DNA of 64,000 bases from Mucilaginibacter cryoferens (GCF_014205845.1 NZ_JACHCR010000001.1:372001-436000); one strand, 5' to 3'; positions 45,250-53,636 are shown, counted from the stretch's first letter. Notes: generated from the sequence alone by a model not told the origin. Translations and numbers: made by a program.

Positions 45250-45433
45250 TTTGCAATTGTTGATTTATTTTGTTTCGATAAAATTAGAGCAATATTTTTA
45301 AAGTATCTATGGGCAGATGCGACATTTTTGGGGTGCAAATTGCGCCTGTGCTTACCGTTCATTAATAACCTGAGTTCCGTCTTGCAGTTTTTATTTCATG
45401 ATGATAAAAAGGCACCGTGCGTATGTACCGGTA

Positions 45434-45534
45434 GTTTATCTGATTCAATCCATTGTTTATCATATTCAAGCTTTAGTCAATTTAAACCTGATTATACATT
45501 AATTTTGAGAGGAAAATACGTTTATCATATTCAA
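45434..45534. promoter_or_regulatory. Three phased 15-bp direct repeats, candidate AraC-regulator binding sites
   Basis: GTTTATCTGATTCAA (45434-45448), GTTTATCATATTCAA (45455-45469) and an identical GTTTATCATATTCAA (45520-45534) start 21 and 65 nt apart, close to 2 and 6 helical turns. Direct-repeat sites spaced 21 bp are typical of AraC-family dimers. A TAATTTTG (-7-like) lies at 45500-45507 and a partial fourth copy near 45572. The rest of 45250-45600 holds no credible gene. Confidence 0.55.
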
Positions 45535-45600
45535 ATTACCACATCAACATGTACAAAACAATTATCACTATCTTTATCATAGTATTTTAAAATACCAGCC

Positions 45601-46533
45601 ATGCAAACAATCACTGTAGACGAGTTTTATAAACAGATAGGTAACGAAAATGCGGCATCTCTTTTGCCTGCGGGTATCAATAAAGAGATTGGGCATTTTA
45701 ATGTATTTAACATTGAAGACCTGGCACCAAAATTCAAAAACGATCCGGCCCATATGCCCTACAACCGCAGGGCTTATTATAAGATAAGTTTGGTTAGAGG
45801 TAGAAACATTGCCGAATATGCCGATAAAGTAATTAATATTGAAAGGAATGCCCTGGTATTTGCAACCCCCAGGATACCGTATAACTGGATTCCGCAGGAT
45901 GCAGATCAGTCTGGCTATTTTTGCATTTTCACCAGCGACTTTTTAGTGCAATCAAAAAGCGGGGCCGTTTTAGATGAGCTGCCTATCTATCGCCCGGGAG
46001 GCTATCCTATTTTCCAAATCTCAGACACGCAGGCAGAGGAGATATTACTGCTGTTTAAAAAGATGCAACACGAGATAGCGTCCAACTACCTTTATAAATA
46101 CGATCTTATCCGCAATTATGTGATGGAGATAATACATTATGGCCAAAAACTGGAACCGTTAACCTCCTACAATACTACACATAATGCTTCGGCCCGGGTT
46201 TCATCTTTATTTATCGAATTGCTGGAAAGGCAATTCCCCATAGCATCGCCCCAGCAAAAAGTAACCCTGCGCACAGCCAGCGATTACGCCGATCAACTGG
46301 CCGTGCACAGCAATCACCTTAACAAGGTTTTAAGAGAAAACACCGGCAAAACCACTACCCAACATATTGCCGGCAGGTTAATACAGGAAGCCAAGATACT
46401 GCTAAAGCAAACCGACTGGAATATTTCTGAGATAGCTTATAGCTTAGGTTTTGAACAGTTATCTCATTTTTCAAACTTTTTTAAAAAGCAAACCTCCCTG
46501 TCGCCTCTGGAGATCAGGAGCCAGGTTATTTGA
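45601..46533 (+). CDS. AraC-family transcriptional regulator
   Basis: This 310-residue protein has an N-terminal cupin-like effector domain (about residues 30-170) and a C-terminal AraC double helix-turn-helix (about 215-308). The HTH region contains LAVHSNHLNKVLRENTGKTTTQHI, then ISEIAYSLGFEQLSHFSNFFKKQTSLSPLEIR, the family signature. The inducer is unknown. It diverges from the SRPBCC/DinB pair, and the direct repeats in the 351-nt space between suggest autoregulation and control of that pair. A small membrane-protein gene follows 78 nt later. Confidence 0.93.
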   Translation: MQTITVDEFYKQIGNENAASLLPAGINKEIGHFNVFNIEDLAPKFKNDPAHMPYNRRAYYKISLVRGRNIAEYADKVINIERNALVFATPRIPYNWIPQDADQSGYFCIFTSDFLVQSKSGAVLDELPIYRPGGYPIFQISDTQAEEILLLFKKMQHEIASNYLYKYDLIRNYVMEIIHYGQKLEPLTSYNTTHNASARVSSLFIELLERQFPIASPQQKVTLRTASDYADQLAVHSNHLNKVLRENTGKTTTQHIAGRLIQEAKILLKQTDWNISEIAYSLGFEQLSHFSNFFKKQTSLSPLEIRSQVI

Positions 46534-46611
46534 ATTAGATAAACATTGGATTGATGTTGGTAAACCGGCATATATTAAACATGGTAGCTTTGCCTTATAA
46601 TACATAGCATT

Positions 46612-46968
46612 ATGATCATAAAACTAATAAGCGGAGCACTTATCTTATTTTCGGCCTTTATGGGCATTAAACATGGCATTAGCGGGCTAAAAGTAAAACC
46701 AGGCGATACAGGCCCCGGGATAGAGCTGTTTAAAAAACTAAATTTAAGCGAAACCGTACTAAAAGGATTTGCCGCTTTAACCATTTTAGGCGGCTTGCTT
46801 ATACTTGCACCACAAACATTTGTTGCTGGCAATATTATAAATGTATGCTTGTTTTTATTCCTGATAGTACGTTTTTTAATGGTTGGCGAAGTTAAACCGG
46901 CACTTATTGAGATTCCCTTTTTGCTTGTGCCTCTGGCGCTGATTTATTTGAAGTATCCGTTGGGCTAG
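46612..46968 (+). CDS. Small integral membrane protein, possibly DoxX-like
   Basis: This 118-residue protein has four predicted hydrophobic helices (about 3-20, 52-70, 72-90 and 98-115). The first loop contains GIKHGISGLKVKPGDTGPGIELFKKLNLSE. The layout resembles small DoxX-like proteins, but no signature residue lets me assign the family firmly. It follows the AraC gene in the same direction and may be its target. A weak terminator at 47016-47050 serves its end. Confidence 0.6.
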   Translation: MIIKLISGALILFSAFMGIKHGISGLKVKPGDTGPGIELFKKLNLSETVLKGFAALTILGGLLILAPQTFVAGNIINVCLFLFLIVRFLMVGEVKPALIEIPFLLVPLALIYLKYPLG

Positions 46969-47015
46969 TATAGCCACCAAACAATCATTTCCCTAATTTC
47001 AACAAAGGCCTAAAC

Positions 47016-47050
47016 AAAAAAGCCGCCTGTAAACAATACAAGCGGCTTTA
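47016..47050. terminator. Bidirectional terminator between small membrane protein and dps
   Basis: AAAAAAGCCGCCTGT and ACAAGCGGCTTT form a stem with one C-A mismatch around a loop of about 6 nt, with A and T tracts at either end. It serves two convergent genes. Confidence 0.75.
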
Positions 47051-47069
47051 CAATCTTAAAAGCTATTAA

Positions 47070-47549
47070 TTAATCCTCATTAACAAATGAGCGTAGCATC
47101 CAGGTATTTTTTTCATTAAACTGCATAAAGCGGTTTACCATATCGTTTGTACCATCGTCGCCAGCTTGGGCGGTGATGTCCAAAATTTCTCTTTCTTTGG
47201 CTATCAGCGCAGCCAGATCATCAATAATGGCTTTAACCATCAGTGTATCTTTTAACCCTATGGTTTGTATTTCTTTGACCTGGGAGGTTTCAATATAGTC
47301 TGTAAACGTGCTATACGGCGGTTTCCCTAATGATAGTATTCTTTCTGCCAGTTCATCAATAGTTAATAAAGCGGCAGTATACAGTTCCTCAAATTTAAGG
47401 TGAAGGGTAAAAAAGCTTGGGCCTTTTACATTCCAGTGACAGCCGCGCAGCTTTTGGTAATGGATATGGTAATTGGCAAGCAGGTCGTTCAGATGGTCAA
47501 CAACCGGTTTTACTTTTACTTCTTCGAGGCTAATTTCTTCAGCATTCAT
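47070..47549 (-). CDS. dps: Dps family DNA-binding/ferroxidase protein
   Basis: The ATG at 47549 gives 159 residues, the normal Dps length; an upstream frame extension to 47591 is not needed. The ferritin-like bundle carries the ferroxidase-site residues in NYHIHYQKLRGCHWNVKGPSF (His) and HLKFEELYTAALLTIDELAERI (Asp/Glu), followed by VKEIQTIGL and KEREILDITAQAGD. Dps oxidises Fe(II) with peroxide and protects DNA in stationary phase or under stress. It is a single gene with a terminator downstream. A peroxide-responsive promoter was not identified. Confidence 0.93.
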   Translation of the reverse strand: MNAEEISLEEVKVKPVVDHLNDLLANYHIHYQKLRGCHWNVKGPSFFTLHLKFEELYTAALLTIDELAERILSLGKPPYSTFTDYIETSQVKEIQTIGLKDTLMVKAIIDDLAALIAKEREILDITAQAGDDGTNDMVNRFMQFNEKNTWMLRSFVNED

Positions 47550-47644
47550 ATTGATAGTGATTTTAGTTTTTAAACACAGGCCGGGTAACAATGTTTGGTA
47601 AATTTAAGCCGTTTTGAATATAATAAATCATATTTGCACACTTT

Positions 47645-48409
47645 ATGACAAAGCTGCTACCTTTTATACAACATCAATGTAGTGCCCCCATCTGGCGCAT
47701 GGAAATTGATGAGCCAGGCCATATTATTTTTCTCGAAATACGCAACAGCCAGGATAAAAAAGTGTCATTTACAGCGGTGGATCTTACAAACGGCAATATA
47801 AATTTTGAAGATATTGCCACACCAGAACGTTGGCTAACCGGCATTGAAGCTGCTTATGATGGCATGCTGCTTGTTCACAATTATCAATCAGAAAGCGGGC
47901 CGGCTCATAAGGGACTTATAGCTATTGATGGCATTAGCGGGCAAACGCTGTGGAGCAATTATACACTGGGGTTTGATCATCTTTCTGTTAACGGGCCGGT
48001 GGTTTATAATGTGCAGATACAACCGCGTAAATTAGTATTGGCAGCCATTAAAACAGGATTAACTTTACGGGCTTACCAACCCGTTATTGATACCGAAGCA
48101 GATAACAACATTGTGGCCGCACAACTACTACCTGTTGAGTTTTTAGAACATTTGCCGCTGCCCGTTGTACCTTACGCAAATACGGTGCATTACATAGAAT
48201 ACAATAATTTTAGAATTGTATCTTTGCACACGTTTTTGGACGAACAACTTGAACAGCACCTTTACATTTTAAACCATGAAGGCGCAGTTGTTTATCACGA
48301 TTTGTTGCAATGCAATATACAAAAACTGCAGCCCGAGGCGTTTGTAGTACATAAGAATAAACTGATCTACCTTAAAAACAGATCAGAATTAATAGTTTTA
48401 AATTTATAA
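47645..48409 (+). CDS. DUF4905 protein, function unknown
   Basis: This 254-residue protein lacks a signal peptide and has no membrane segments. Repeating beta-strand elements (PIWRMEIDEPGHIIFLEIRN, FTAVDLTNGNINFE, GLIAIDGISGQTLWSNY) give it a propeller-like look. The length and Bacteroidota context match DUF4905, a name recalled from memory. No catalytic motif is apparent. It is 21 nt ahead of the LysM gene, which in turn overlaps uridine kinase, so the three form one operon. Confidence 0.75.
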   Translation: MTKLLPFIQHQCSAPIWRMEIDEPGHIIFLEIRNSQDKKVSFTAVDLTNGNINFEDIATPERWLTGIEAAYDGMLLVHNYQSESGPAHKGLIAIDGISGQTLWSNYTLGFDHLSVNGPVVYNVQIQPRKLVLAAIKTGLTLRAYQPVIDTEADNNIVAAQLLPVEFLEHLPLPVVPYANTVHYIEYNNFRIVSLHTFLDEQLEQHLYILNHEGAVVYHDLLQCNIQKLQPEAFVVHKNKLIYLKNRSELIVLNL

Positions 48410-48430
48410 AATACTGTATTATAAGATATT

Positions 48431-49444
48431 ATGAAATTAAAGATCCTTTTACTGATCGCTCCCTTACTTACCATTTCCGTTTCTCTTTTTGCCAGTACAG
48501 CCGTAGATTCTATCGGCGTTGAAAACCAGAACGGCAAAAAAGTTATCCTTCACAAACTCGATCCTAAAGATAATTATTACTCTATAGGCAGGCGCTACAA
48601 GATAAGCCCCAAAACCATTATTCAGTTTAATAATAATGCTCCGCTTAAAATTGGCGGCACTATTAAAGTACCTACAGAACTGCCTTTCGACGAAACGGTA
48701 GCTACTACACCTGTACAACAAACAAAACCTGTAACTACACCAGCCGTAGTACAACAAAAACCGCAGGTACAGCCACCGGTTGCAAAACCACAAGTACAGG
48801 CCCCGGTTACGCAACAACCTACGCCTGTTGCACAGCAACCTGTAGCCGAGGCACCAAAACCAACTCCGGTAACTCCACAACAAAGCGGTGTTATTAATAT
48901 GGATAATGTGCAGCAGTACAAGGTATCGGCAGGTGAAACTATCTATTCAATTGCTAAAAGATTTAACACACTGGTAGAAGATATCAGGGCGCTAAATAAT
49001 ATGACCGGCGATGACCTGAAGGTTAACCAGATCATCAAAGTACGTACAGGCATGCCACCAGAGGAGCGGCCGGTTGCAAAACAGGATGCTTTAAAACCAG
49101 ATTCGTCTGCAATGCCTATTGATAGTGCCGATGCTAAACTTAAAGCAAACCGTTTTGGCTTGTATGAAAAGAACGAAAAAGGTGTAGCCACCTGGATTGA
49201 CGATACCAGCCTCGACCCTAAAAAAGAATTGGTTTTACACCGTACAGCCCCTATTGGTACCGTAATAAAAATTACTAACCCCATGAATAACCACACCACC
49301 TATGCCAAGGTAGTGGGCCGTTTTACAGATAGCGAGGCCACCAAAAATGTACTTATTGTAATGACAAAGAATACAGCCGATGCTTTAGGCGCTTTAGATA
49401 AACGTATTAACGTAAATATCAGCTACGGTAGTCCGAATGAATAA
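48431..49444 (+). CDS. LysM peptidoglycan-binding protein with two LysM modules and C-terminal beta-barrel-like domain
   Basis: This 337-residue protein has a signal peptide (to about residue 23). LysM 1 (about 37-80) contains DNYYSIGRRYKISPKTIIQFNN. A Pro/Gln/Val-rich linker (about 88-150) of repeated PVTxQQ/KPQVQ units follows, then LysM 2 (about 160-206, SAGETIYSIAKRFNTLVEDIRALN). The C-terminal part (about 260-335, RTAPIGTVIKITNPMNNHTTYAKV) looks like a double-psi beta-barrel as in RlpA. It is probably a periplasmic cell-wall protein. Its end overlaps the uridine kinase start by 8 nt. Confidence 0.88.
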   Translation: MKLKILLLIAPLLTISVSLFASTAVDSIGVENQNGKKVILHKLDPKDNYYSIGRRYKISPKTIIQFNNNAPLKIGGTIKVPTELPFDETVATTPVQQTKPVTTPAVVQQKPQVQPPVAKPQVQAPVTQQPTPVAQQPVAEAPKPTPVTPQQSGVINMDNVQQYKVSAGETIYSIAKRFNTLVEDIRALNNMTGDDLKVNQIIKVRTGMPPEERPVAKQDALKPDSSAMPIDSADAKLKANRFGLYEKNEKGVATWIDDTSLDPKKELVLHRTAPIGTVIKITNPMNNHTTYAKVVGRFTDSEATKNVLIVMTKNTADALGALDKRINVNISYGSPNE

Positions 49445-50069
49445 ACCATATTTTATTGGGATTGCCGGTGGAAGTGGCTCCGGCAAAACCTTTTTTTTAA
49501 AGTGTTTTTTAGAACATTTTACTGCCAGCGAAGTTTGCCTGGTATCGCAGGATGATTATTATATCCCGGTGGCGCATAACATGACCAAGGAAGAAAATAA
49601 ACTCTATAATTTCGACCTTCCGGCAACTATTGATCACGAGCATTTTCAACAGGATATCCGCAAGCTTTTAAACCAGGAAACCATCCTTAAGCACGAATAT
49701 ACTTTTAACAACCCGGATGTCATTCCAAAAGTATTGGAAATTAAGCCTGCTCCTATTTTAATTGTAGAAGGTTTGTTTATCCTTCATTTTAAAGATATAT
49801 CCGAACTGTTGGATATGAAGGTATTTATTGATGCCGATGAAGATATTGCCCTGCAGCGGCGCCTAAAACGGGATCTGGTTGAGCGTGGTTACTCGCACGA
49901 TGATGCGATGTATAAATGGGTAAACCATGTATTACCCGCCTATAAAGACTATCTGTTGCCCTACAAAGATGAATGCGACCAGGTGATTACCAACAATGGC
50001 CATGTTGCAGATGATATTATGGCCGTAACAGAAGAGATTTCTGCAAAATTAAGAAGCAAGTTGTTTTAA
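49437..50069 (+). CDS. udk: Uridine kinase
   Basis: This 210-residue cytoplasmic protein has a P-loop IAGGSGSGKT (Lys17), QDDYYIP and DHPATI-like FDLPATIDHEHFQQDI motifs, and the KRDLVERGYSHDDAMYKW lid region. It phosphorylates uridine and cytidine to UMP and CMP in pyrimidine salvage. The gene overlaps the preceding LysM gene by 8 nt, ending the DUF4905-LysM-udk operon. A phosphoribulokinase-like paralogue is the main alternative, but motif order and length favour uridine kinase. Confidence 0.88.
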   Translation: MNKPYFIGIAGGSGSGKTFFLKCFLEHFTASEVCLVSQDDYYIPVAHNMTKEENKLYNFDLPATIDHEHFQQDIRKLLNQETILKHEYTFNNPDVIPKVLEIKPAPILIVEGLFILHFKDISELLDMKVFIDADEDIALQRRLKRDLVERGYSHDDAMYKWVNHVLPAYKDYLLPYKDECDQVITNNGHVADDIMAVTEEISAKLRSKLF

Positions 50070-50110
50070 GAAGGAGTTTGATATTGCTTTACAGGTCAAT
50101 TATAAATTTA

Positions 50111-50446
50111 CTATTGACCTATAATTTTGCGGGTTTCGTTATGATAATCGTCTTTGGTAATTACTCCGGCTCTGAACAGGTTACGCAGCTTGGTTACCTC
50201 GGCCTCTATTTTAGGGCAGCAATTATGTGTATTTAGTTTGTAGGAACGTAGTGGGTCTTTTTCTGTTTTAAGCGCCCATATTAATGATACAACCCAACCG
50301 ATCACTGTCCACCCTAAAAGTACGTTTAGCAACAATACCGATGTAAAGTTATTTTTTTCCCTGGCCAAAATGGAAGGTAAAAGATATATGGGCATCGTTA
50401 TAGATAACCATATAAAAAGAAGTATCAGTTCCGGGTATCCTACCAT
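50111..50446 (-). CDS. Superinfection-immunity-like small membrane protein with SHOCT-like C-terminus
   Basis: This 111-residue protein has two membrane helices (about 6-26 and 36-60). The second, VLLLNVLLGWTVIGWVVSLIWAL, matches the Imm_superinfect family typified by T4 Imm. The C-terminal KIEAEVTKLRNLFRAGVITKDDYHNETRKI resembles a SHOCT oligomerisation motif. Immunity to phage is the family's origin, but most chromosomal copies have no known role. It is a stand-alone gene convergent with udk. Confidence 0.75.
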   Translation of the reverse strand: MVGYPELILLFIWLSITMPIYLLPSILAREKNNFTSVLLLNVLLGWTVIGWVVSLIWALKTEKDPLRSYKLNTHNCCPKIEAEVTKLRNLFRAGVITKDDYHNETRKIIGQ

Positions 50447-50575
50447 ATTTGTTTGAAAACTTAGTACTTATACGCAATATAACACTTTAAAGACACTACT
50501 TGCAAATATTAATTTTACATTTCGATGATTTAACATTTAAAGCCCGTTATTCACCATAATGTATCGCATCAACTG

Positions 50576-51232
50576 CTAAATTGATATCTCGAGTATTTCT
50601 CCTTCTACTATTAACTCCCCGGCGGTAGCTTTTATTATATCGTTTACAGATACTCCGGGGGCCCGCTCTAATAATTTGAAGCCTCCGCCGGGCAAAACAT
50701 CAAACACTCCAAGTTCGGTTACTATCTTTTTTACGCAATGCACGCCGGTTAATGGCAATGTGCACTGAGGTAATAACTTCGATTCGCCTGCTTTGTTTAC
50801 GTGCTGCATAGCAACTATGATGTTTTCTGCAGATGCCACCAGATCCATAGCGCCGCCCATCCCCTTCACCATTTTACCGGGAATTTTCCAATTGGCTATA
50901 TCGCCGTTTTGAGATACCTCCATAGCCCCCAAAATAGTGAGGTTAACTTTCCTTGCCCTGATCATCCCAAAGCTCATAGCCGAATCGAATGTGGCCGATC
51001 CGGGCAGCATGGTAATAGTTTGCTTCCCGGCGTTTATCAGATCTGGATCTTCCTCCCCCTCAAACGGAAAAGGCCCCATCCCCAACAATCCGTTCTCCGA
51101 TTGTAAAACCACATCCATCGTCTCTGGAATGTAATTGGCTACCAGGGTTGGAATACCAATACCCAGGTTAACATAGTAACCGTCTTTTATTTCTTTAGCG
51201 ATGCGTTTCGCTATACCGTTTTTGTCAAGCAT
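50576..51232 (-). CDS. scoB: 3-oxoacid CoA-transferase subunit B
   Basis: The ATG at 51232 gives 218 residues; an open frame upstream to 51298 runs into the inverted repeat and is not coding. The subunit B features are YYVNLGIGIPTLV and the catalytic Glu46 in LQSENGLLGMGP, then MLPGSATFDSAMSFGMIR and VKGMGGAMDLV. The heterodimer moves CoA between succinyl-CoA or acetyl-CoA and 3-oxoacids. It follows scoA in the same direction but 215 nt away, the gap holding a long inverted repeat. Substrate choice (succinyl- or acetoacetyl-type) cannot be read. Confidence 0.92.
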   Translation of the reverse strand: MLDKNGIAKRIAKEIKDGYYVNLGIGIPTLVANYIPETMDVVLQSENGLLGMGPFPFEGEEDPDLINAGKQTITMLPGSATFDSAMSFGMIRARKVNLTILGAMEVSQNGDIANWKIPGKMVKGMGGAMDLVASAENIIVAMQHVNKAGESKLLPQCTLPLTGVHCVKKIVTELGVFDVLPGGGFKLLERAPGVSVNDIIKATAGELIVEGEILEISI

Positions 51233-51248
51233 AAATTCTTCTCTAAAA

Positions 51249-51343
51249 CGTCTTTGCGAGGTACGAAGCAATCCCCGAATTACAGTATAGCTATGCAAAT
51301 CCGCTCTGTATAGTTGGGGATTGCTTCGTACCTCGCAATGACG
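51249..51343. repeat. Long inverted repeat (28-nt arms) between scoA and scoB
   Basis: Arms at 51249-51276 and 51316-51343 (CGTCNTTGCGAGGTACGAAG, then CAATCCCC) match at 27 of 28 positions around a 39-nt loop. The 13-mer GAGGTACGAAGCA in each arm recurs at 39508-39520. This looks like a dispersed REP-like or MITE-like element of Sphingobacteriaceae. Confidence 0.85.
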
Positions 51344-51447
51344 CTCATTTTTTTAATGTCAATATTTTTCCCAGGTTATCATTAGTAATCATTCATATTA
51401 CATAGCGGTAATAACCTCTCTGTCCTTGTTCCTTTGTCCTTCCGTCC

Positions 51448-52146
51448 TTATTCCTTCTTTCTTACCGTCCTCTGCTCTATCCTCTTCTCATAATTAACTC
51501 CCTGAAAAATCCGGTGCACATATATCCCCGGGGTATGTATATGATCAGGATCTAATTCGCCGGGTTCAACCAATTCTTCTACTTCGGCAACGGTTATTTT
51601 ACCAGCCATAGCCATTACAGGATTAAAGTTTCGTGCGGTTGATTTATAGATGAGGTTACCCATAGTATCGCCCTTCCAGGCTTTTACAATGGCAAAATCG
51701 GCATCAAAGGCCATTTCCATCAGGTAATCTTTGCCATTAAAATTGCGAATTTCTTTGCCTATGGCTACTTCCGTACCAACCCCGGCAGGGGTAAAAATAG
51801 CCGGCATTCCGTAACCTGCTGCCATGCAGCGGGTGGCAAGGGTACCTTGAGGTATTAGCTCAACCTCAAGTTCGCCGCTCAATAGCTGGCGCTCAAATTC
51901 GGCGTTTTCCCCTACGTAGGATGAGATCATTTTTTTAACCTGGCGTTGCTTCAGCATCAGGCCGATGCCAAAATCATCAACCCCGGCATTGTTACTAATA
52001 CAGGTAAGTTGCTTAACTCCTTTTTTAACAAGCGCTGCAATACAGTTCTCGGGGAGGCCACACAAGCCAAAACCACCAAACATCAAAGTCATGCCATCCT
52101 CAACATCGCGGATGGCCTCATCGGCACCACTAACTACTTTATTCAT
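51448..52146 (-). CDS. scoA: 3-oxoacid CoA-transferase subunit A
   Basis: The ATG at 52146 gives 232 residues; the longer frame to 52278 encodes an unlike extension through low-complexity repeat DNA. The subunit A glycine motif [19 protein letters not shown] and [14 protein letters not shown] are clear, and [17 protein letters not shown] occurs near the end. It pairs with subunit B (50576-51232) to form the CoA-transferase used in ketone-body or branched substrate breakdown. Imperfect copies of the TCCTTTGTCC motif flank the gene in inverted orientation at 51421-51447 and 52182-52206. Confidence 0.92.
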   Translation of the reverse strand: MNKVVSGADEAIRDVEDGMTLMFGGFGLCGLPENCIAALVKKGVKQLTCISNNAGVDDFGIGLMLKQRQVKKMISSYVGENAEFERQLLSGELEVELIPQGTLATRCMAAGYGMPAIFTPAGVGTEVAIGKEIRNFNGKDYLMEMAFDADFAIVKAWKGDTMGNLIYKSTARNFNPVMAMAGKITVAEVEELVEPGELDPDHIHTPGIYVHRIFQGVNYEKRIEQRTVRKKE

Positions 52147-52480
52147 GTTCAATAATTGGTTAATCAAAATTAGACAATTTTGGACAAAGGACAGGTGGAC
52201 AAAGGATAAAAGACTTTGACTTACTTCTGCCCCTTCACTTTCACCAAATTCTCTATCCACAGCAGGCGGCGATGACAAACGACCAACCCCAGCAACCTTA
52301 ACACGAAGGAACCGTGGATAACGATAAAAACAAGTACATATCCCCAGGGCAAATAAGGTACAGTATCAATGAATGATTTACAGATTACAGATGTGCAAAT
52401 TTGAGATGAAAGAATTTTTCGATTCCAAAGCCCCATTTAAGCATCTGCACACCTGTAATTTGCATATCTGCACATCTATT
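52147..52480. other. Repeat-rich intergenic region with a possible gene remnant
   Basis: It holds GGACAAAGGACAGGTGGACA near 52182. Two AGATGTGCA-type repeats in opposite orientation lie at about 52386-52400 and 52455-52476. A minus-strand open frame (52221-52436) has one hydrophobic stretch ([20 protein letters not shown]) and may be a small or decayed gene. I cannot support it as functional. Confidence 0.5.
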
Positions 52481-53566
52481 TTACCAATGAACCGTTTTAT
52501 CCATAAATCCTATCAGATCGTCGGCCATTGCTTGTTGCTCCCTGGCGCTTGGGTGGCCATTAGTATTTTTGTAAGGGATCATGTGGGTGTAAATGGCTTT
52601 ATCGTTTAATTCCGAAACTGCCTTTTCGATATACCCGGGCCATGGCGAACCTTCTTTGGTGGCATCCATGCTGCCCAGTATGCAAAGTATTTGCGCTTTA
52701 GGATATTTTTTGCGGATATTTTTCACCAGGTCGCGATAAGCTTTTACGCTTTGATCTGCCGTTGGCGGTTTTGTACCAAACCGATCTTTAAATTGCGGAT
52801 TATCGGGCAGCTTCACAATCCACGAATCGTTTTGGAACAAGTTGATAACCACTACATCGGGTGTGTATTTGCTAAAATCCCATAAACTGGTAGGATCTGT
52901 AGCATCCAGGCGATTATACATCTCGGGCATAATGAGCGGAAACCAGCTTACCATTACACCTATGCCACTTTTGGCAGTACAAACGTACGCTGCATTATAA
53001 TGGCGGGCGGTTATAGCCGCGTAGCTTATATAGCCGTTTTCAAAGGGAGCCGACCCTCTATCCTGCCCCGTAGTATCCTCCACCGCGTAACCGCAGGTAA
53101 TAGAGTTACCAAAAAACTCAATTTTTCGTTTTTTAACAGGTGGCACATCTAATACAGATGCCCCTTTATCTAAAATAAACTGAAAGAATGTGGTTTTACC
53201 CTTATCCCATTCTGTACGTTTAAATATCTCCAGACTATGCGGGCCATCGGGTAAACCTTCGGCAAGGGTATAACTGCGTTTGGTGTTATCGAGGTGCAAT
53301 GTATTGATAACCTTATCATCAACTATTACAGTAAAATAATCATCACCGCGTTCGTCTTGCATTATGGCTGCCACACCGGTTCCGCTAAAATTGATCTTTG
53401 CCGATGAACCTGTCCAAAAAAACTCGGCAGCCTCATCCGTCATGTTTATACGGCCGGTATAGCGAATATGGGTATCCTTGCTTTTAAGCACCAGGCTTTG
53501 TGCAGTACAGTTTGATAACGTGCCTGTCCAAAGCAGGAGCAAAATAATGAAGTAAAATTTACGCAT
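52481..53566 (-). CDS. CE2-like SGNH carbohydrate esterase lipoprotein
   Basis: The ATG at 53566 gives 361 residues with a signal peptide and lipobox TLSNC (Cys20); the longer frame upstream overlaps the VOC gene and is not real. An N-terminal beta-sandwich (about 30-140) precedes an SGNH hydrolase domain with Ser155 in EFFGNSITCGYAVE, the VVINLFQNDSW block III Asn, and NTNGHPSAREQ with the catalytic His. This two-domain layout is that of CE2 acetyl esterases, which deacetylate xylan, mannan or glucan side groups. It is the only obvious esterase here. The 70-nt gap to the VOC gene may hold its promoter. Confidence 0.85.
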   Translation of the reverse strand: MRKFYFIILLLLWTGTLSNCTAQSLVLKSKDTHIRYTGRINMTDEAAEFFWTGSSAKINFSGTGVAAIMQDERGDDYFTVIVDDKVINTLHLDNTKRSYTLAEGLPDGPHSLEIFKRTEWDKGKTTFFQFILDKGASVLDVPPVKKRKIEFFGNSITCGYAVEDTTGQDRGSAPFENGYISYAAITARHYNAAYVCTAKSGIGVMVSWFPLIMPEMYNRLDATDPTSLWDFSKYTPDVVVINLFQNDSWIVKLPDNPQFKDRFGTKPPTADQSVKAYRDLVKNIRKKYPKAQILCILGSMDATKEGSPWPGYIEKAVSELNDKAIYTHMIPYKNTNGHPSAREQQAMADDLIGFMDKTVHW

Positions 53567-53636
53567 TTTATTTTTTTGACAAAAGATTTTCAGACAAAAA
53601 TCGCTATATTGATCTATTTTTTCAATGAACCAATGA

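Noticed and set aside
45157..45582. 141-codon plus-strand frame opposite the SRPBCC gene start
   Set aside because: Antisense to a real gene at its start, Cys/Phe-rich, and it runs through the phased direct repeats.
48464..48921. Two long minus-strand frames rich in Cys, Tyr and Gly
   Set aside because: They are antisense to the Pro/Gln-rich linker of the LysM gene, which creates open frames by codon bias.
51232..51298. N-terminal extension of the scoB frame
   Set aside because: It reads into the inverted repeat; the ATG at 51232 starts the conserved protein.
52146..52278. N-terminal extension of the scoA frame
   Set aside because: It passes through TCCTTTGTCC-type low-complexity DNA; the ATG at 52146 starts the conserved subunit.
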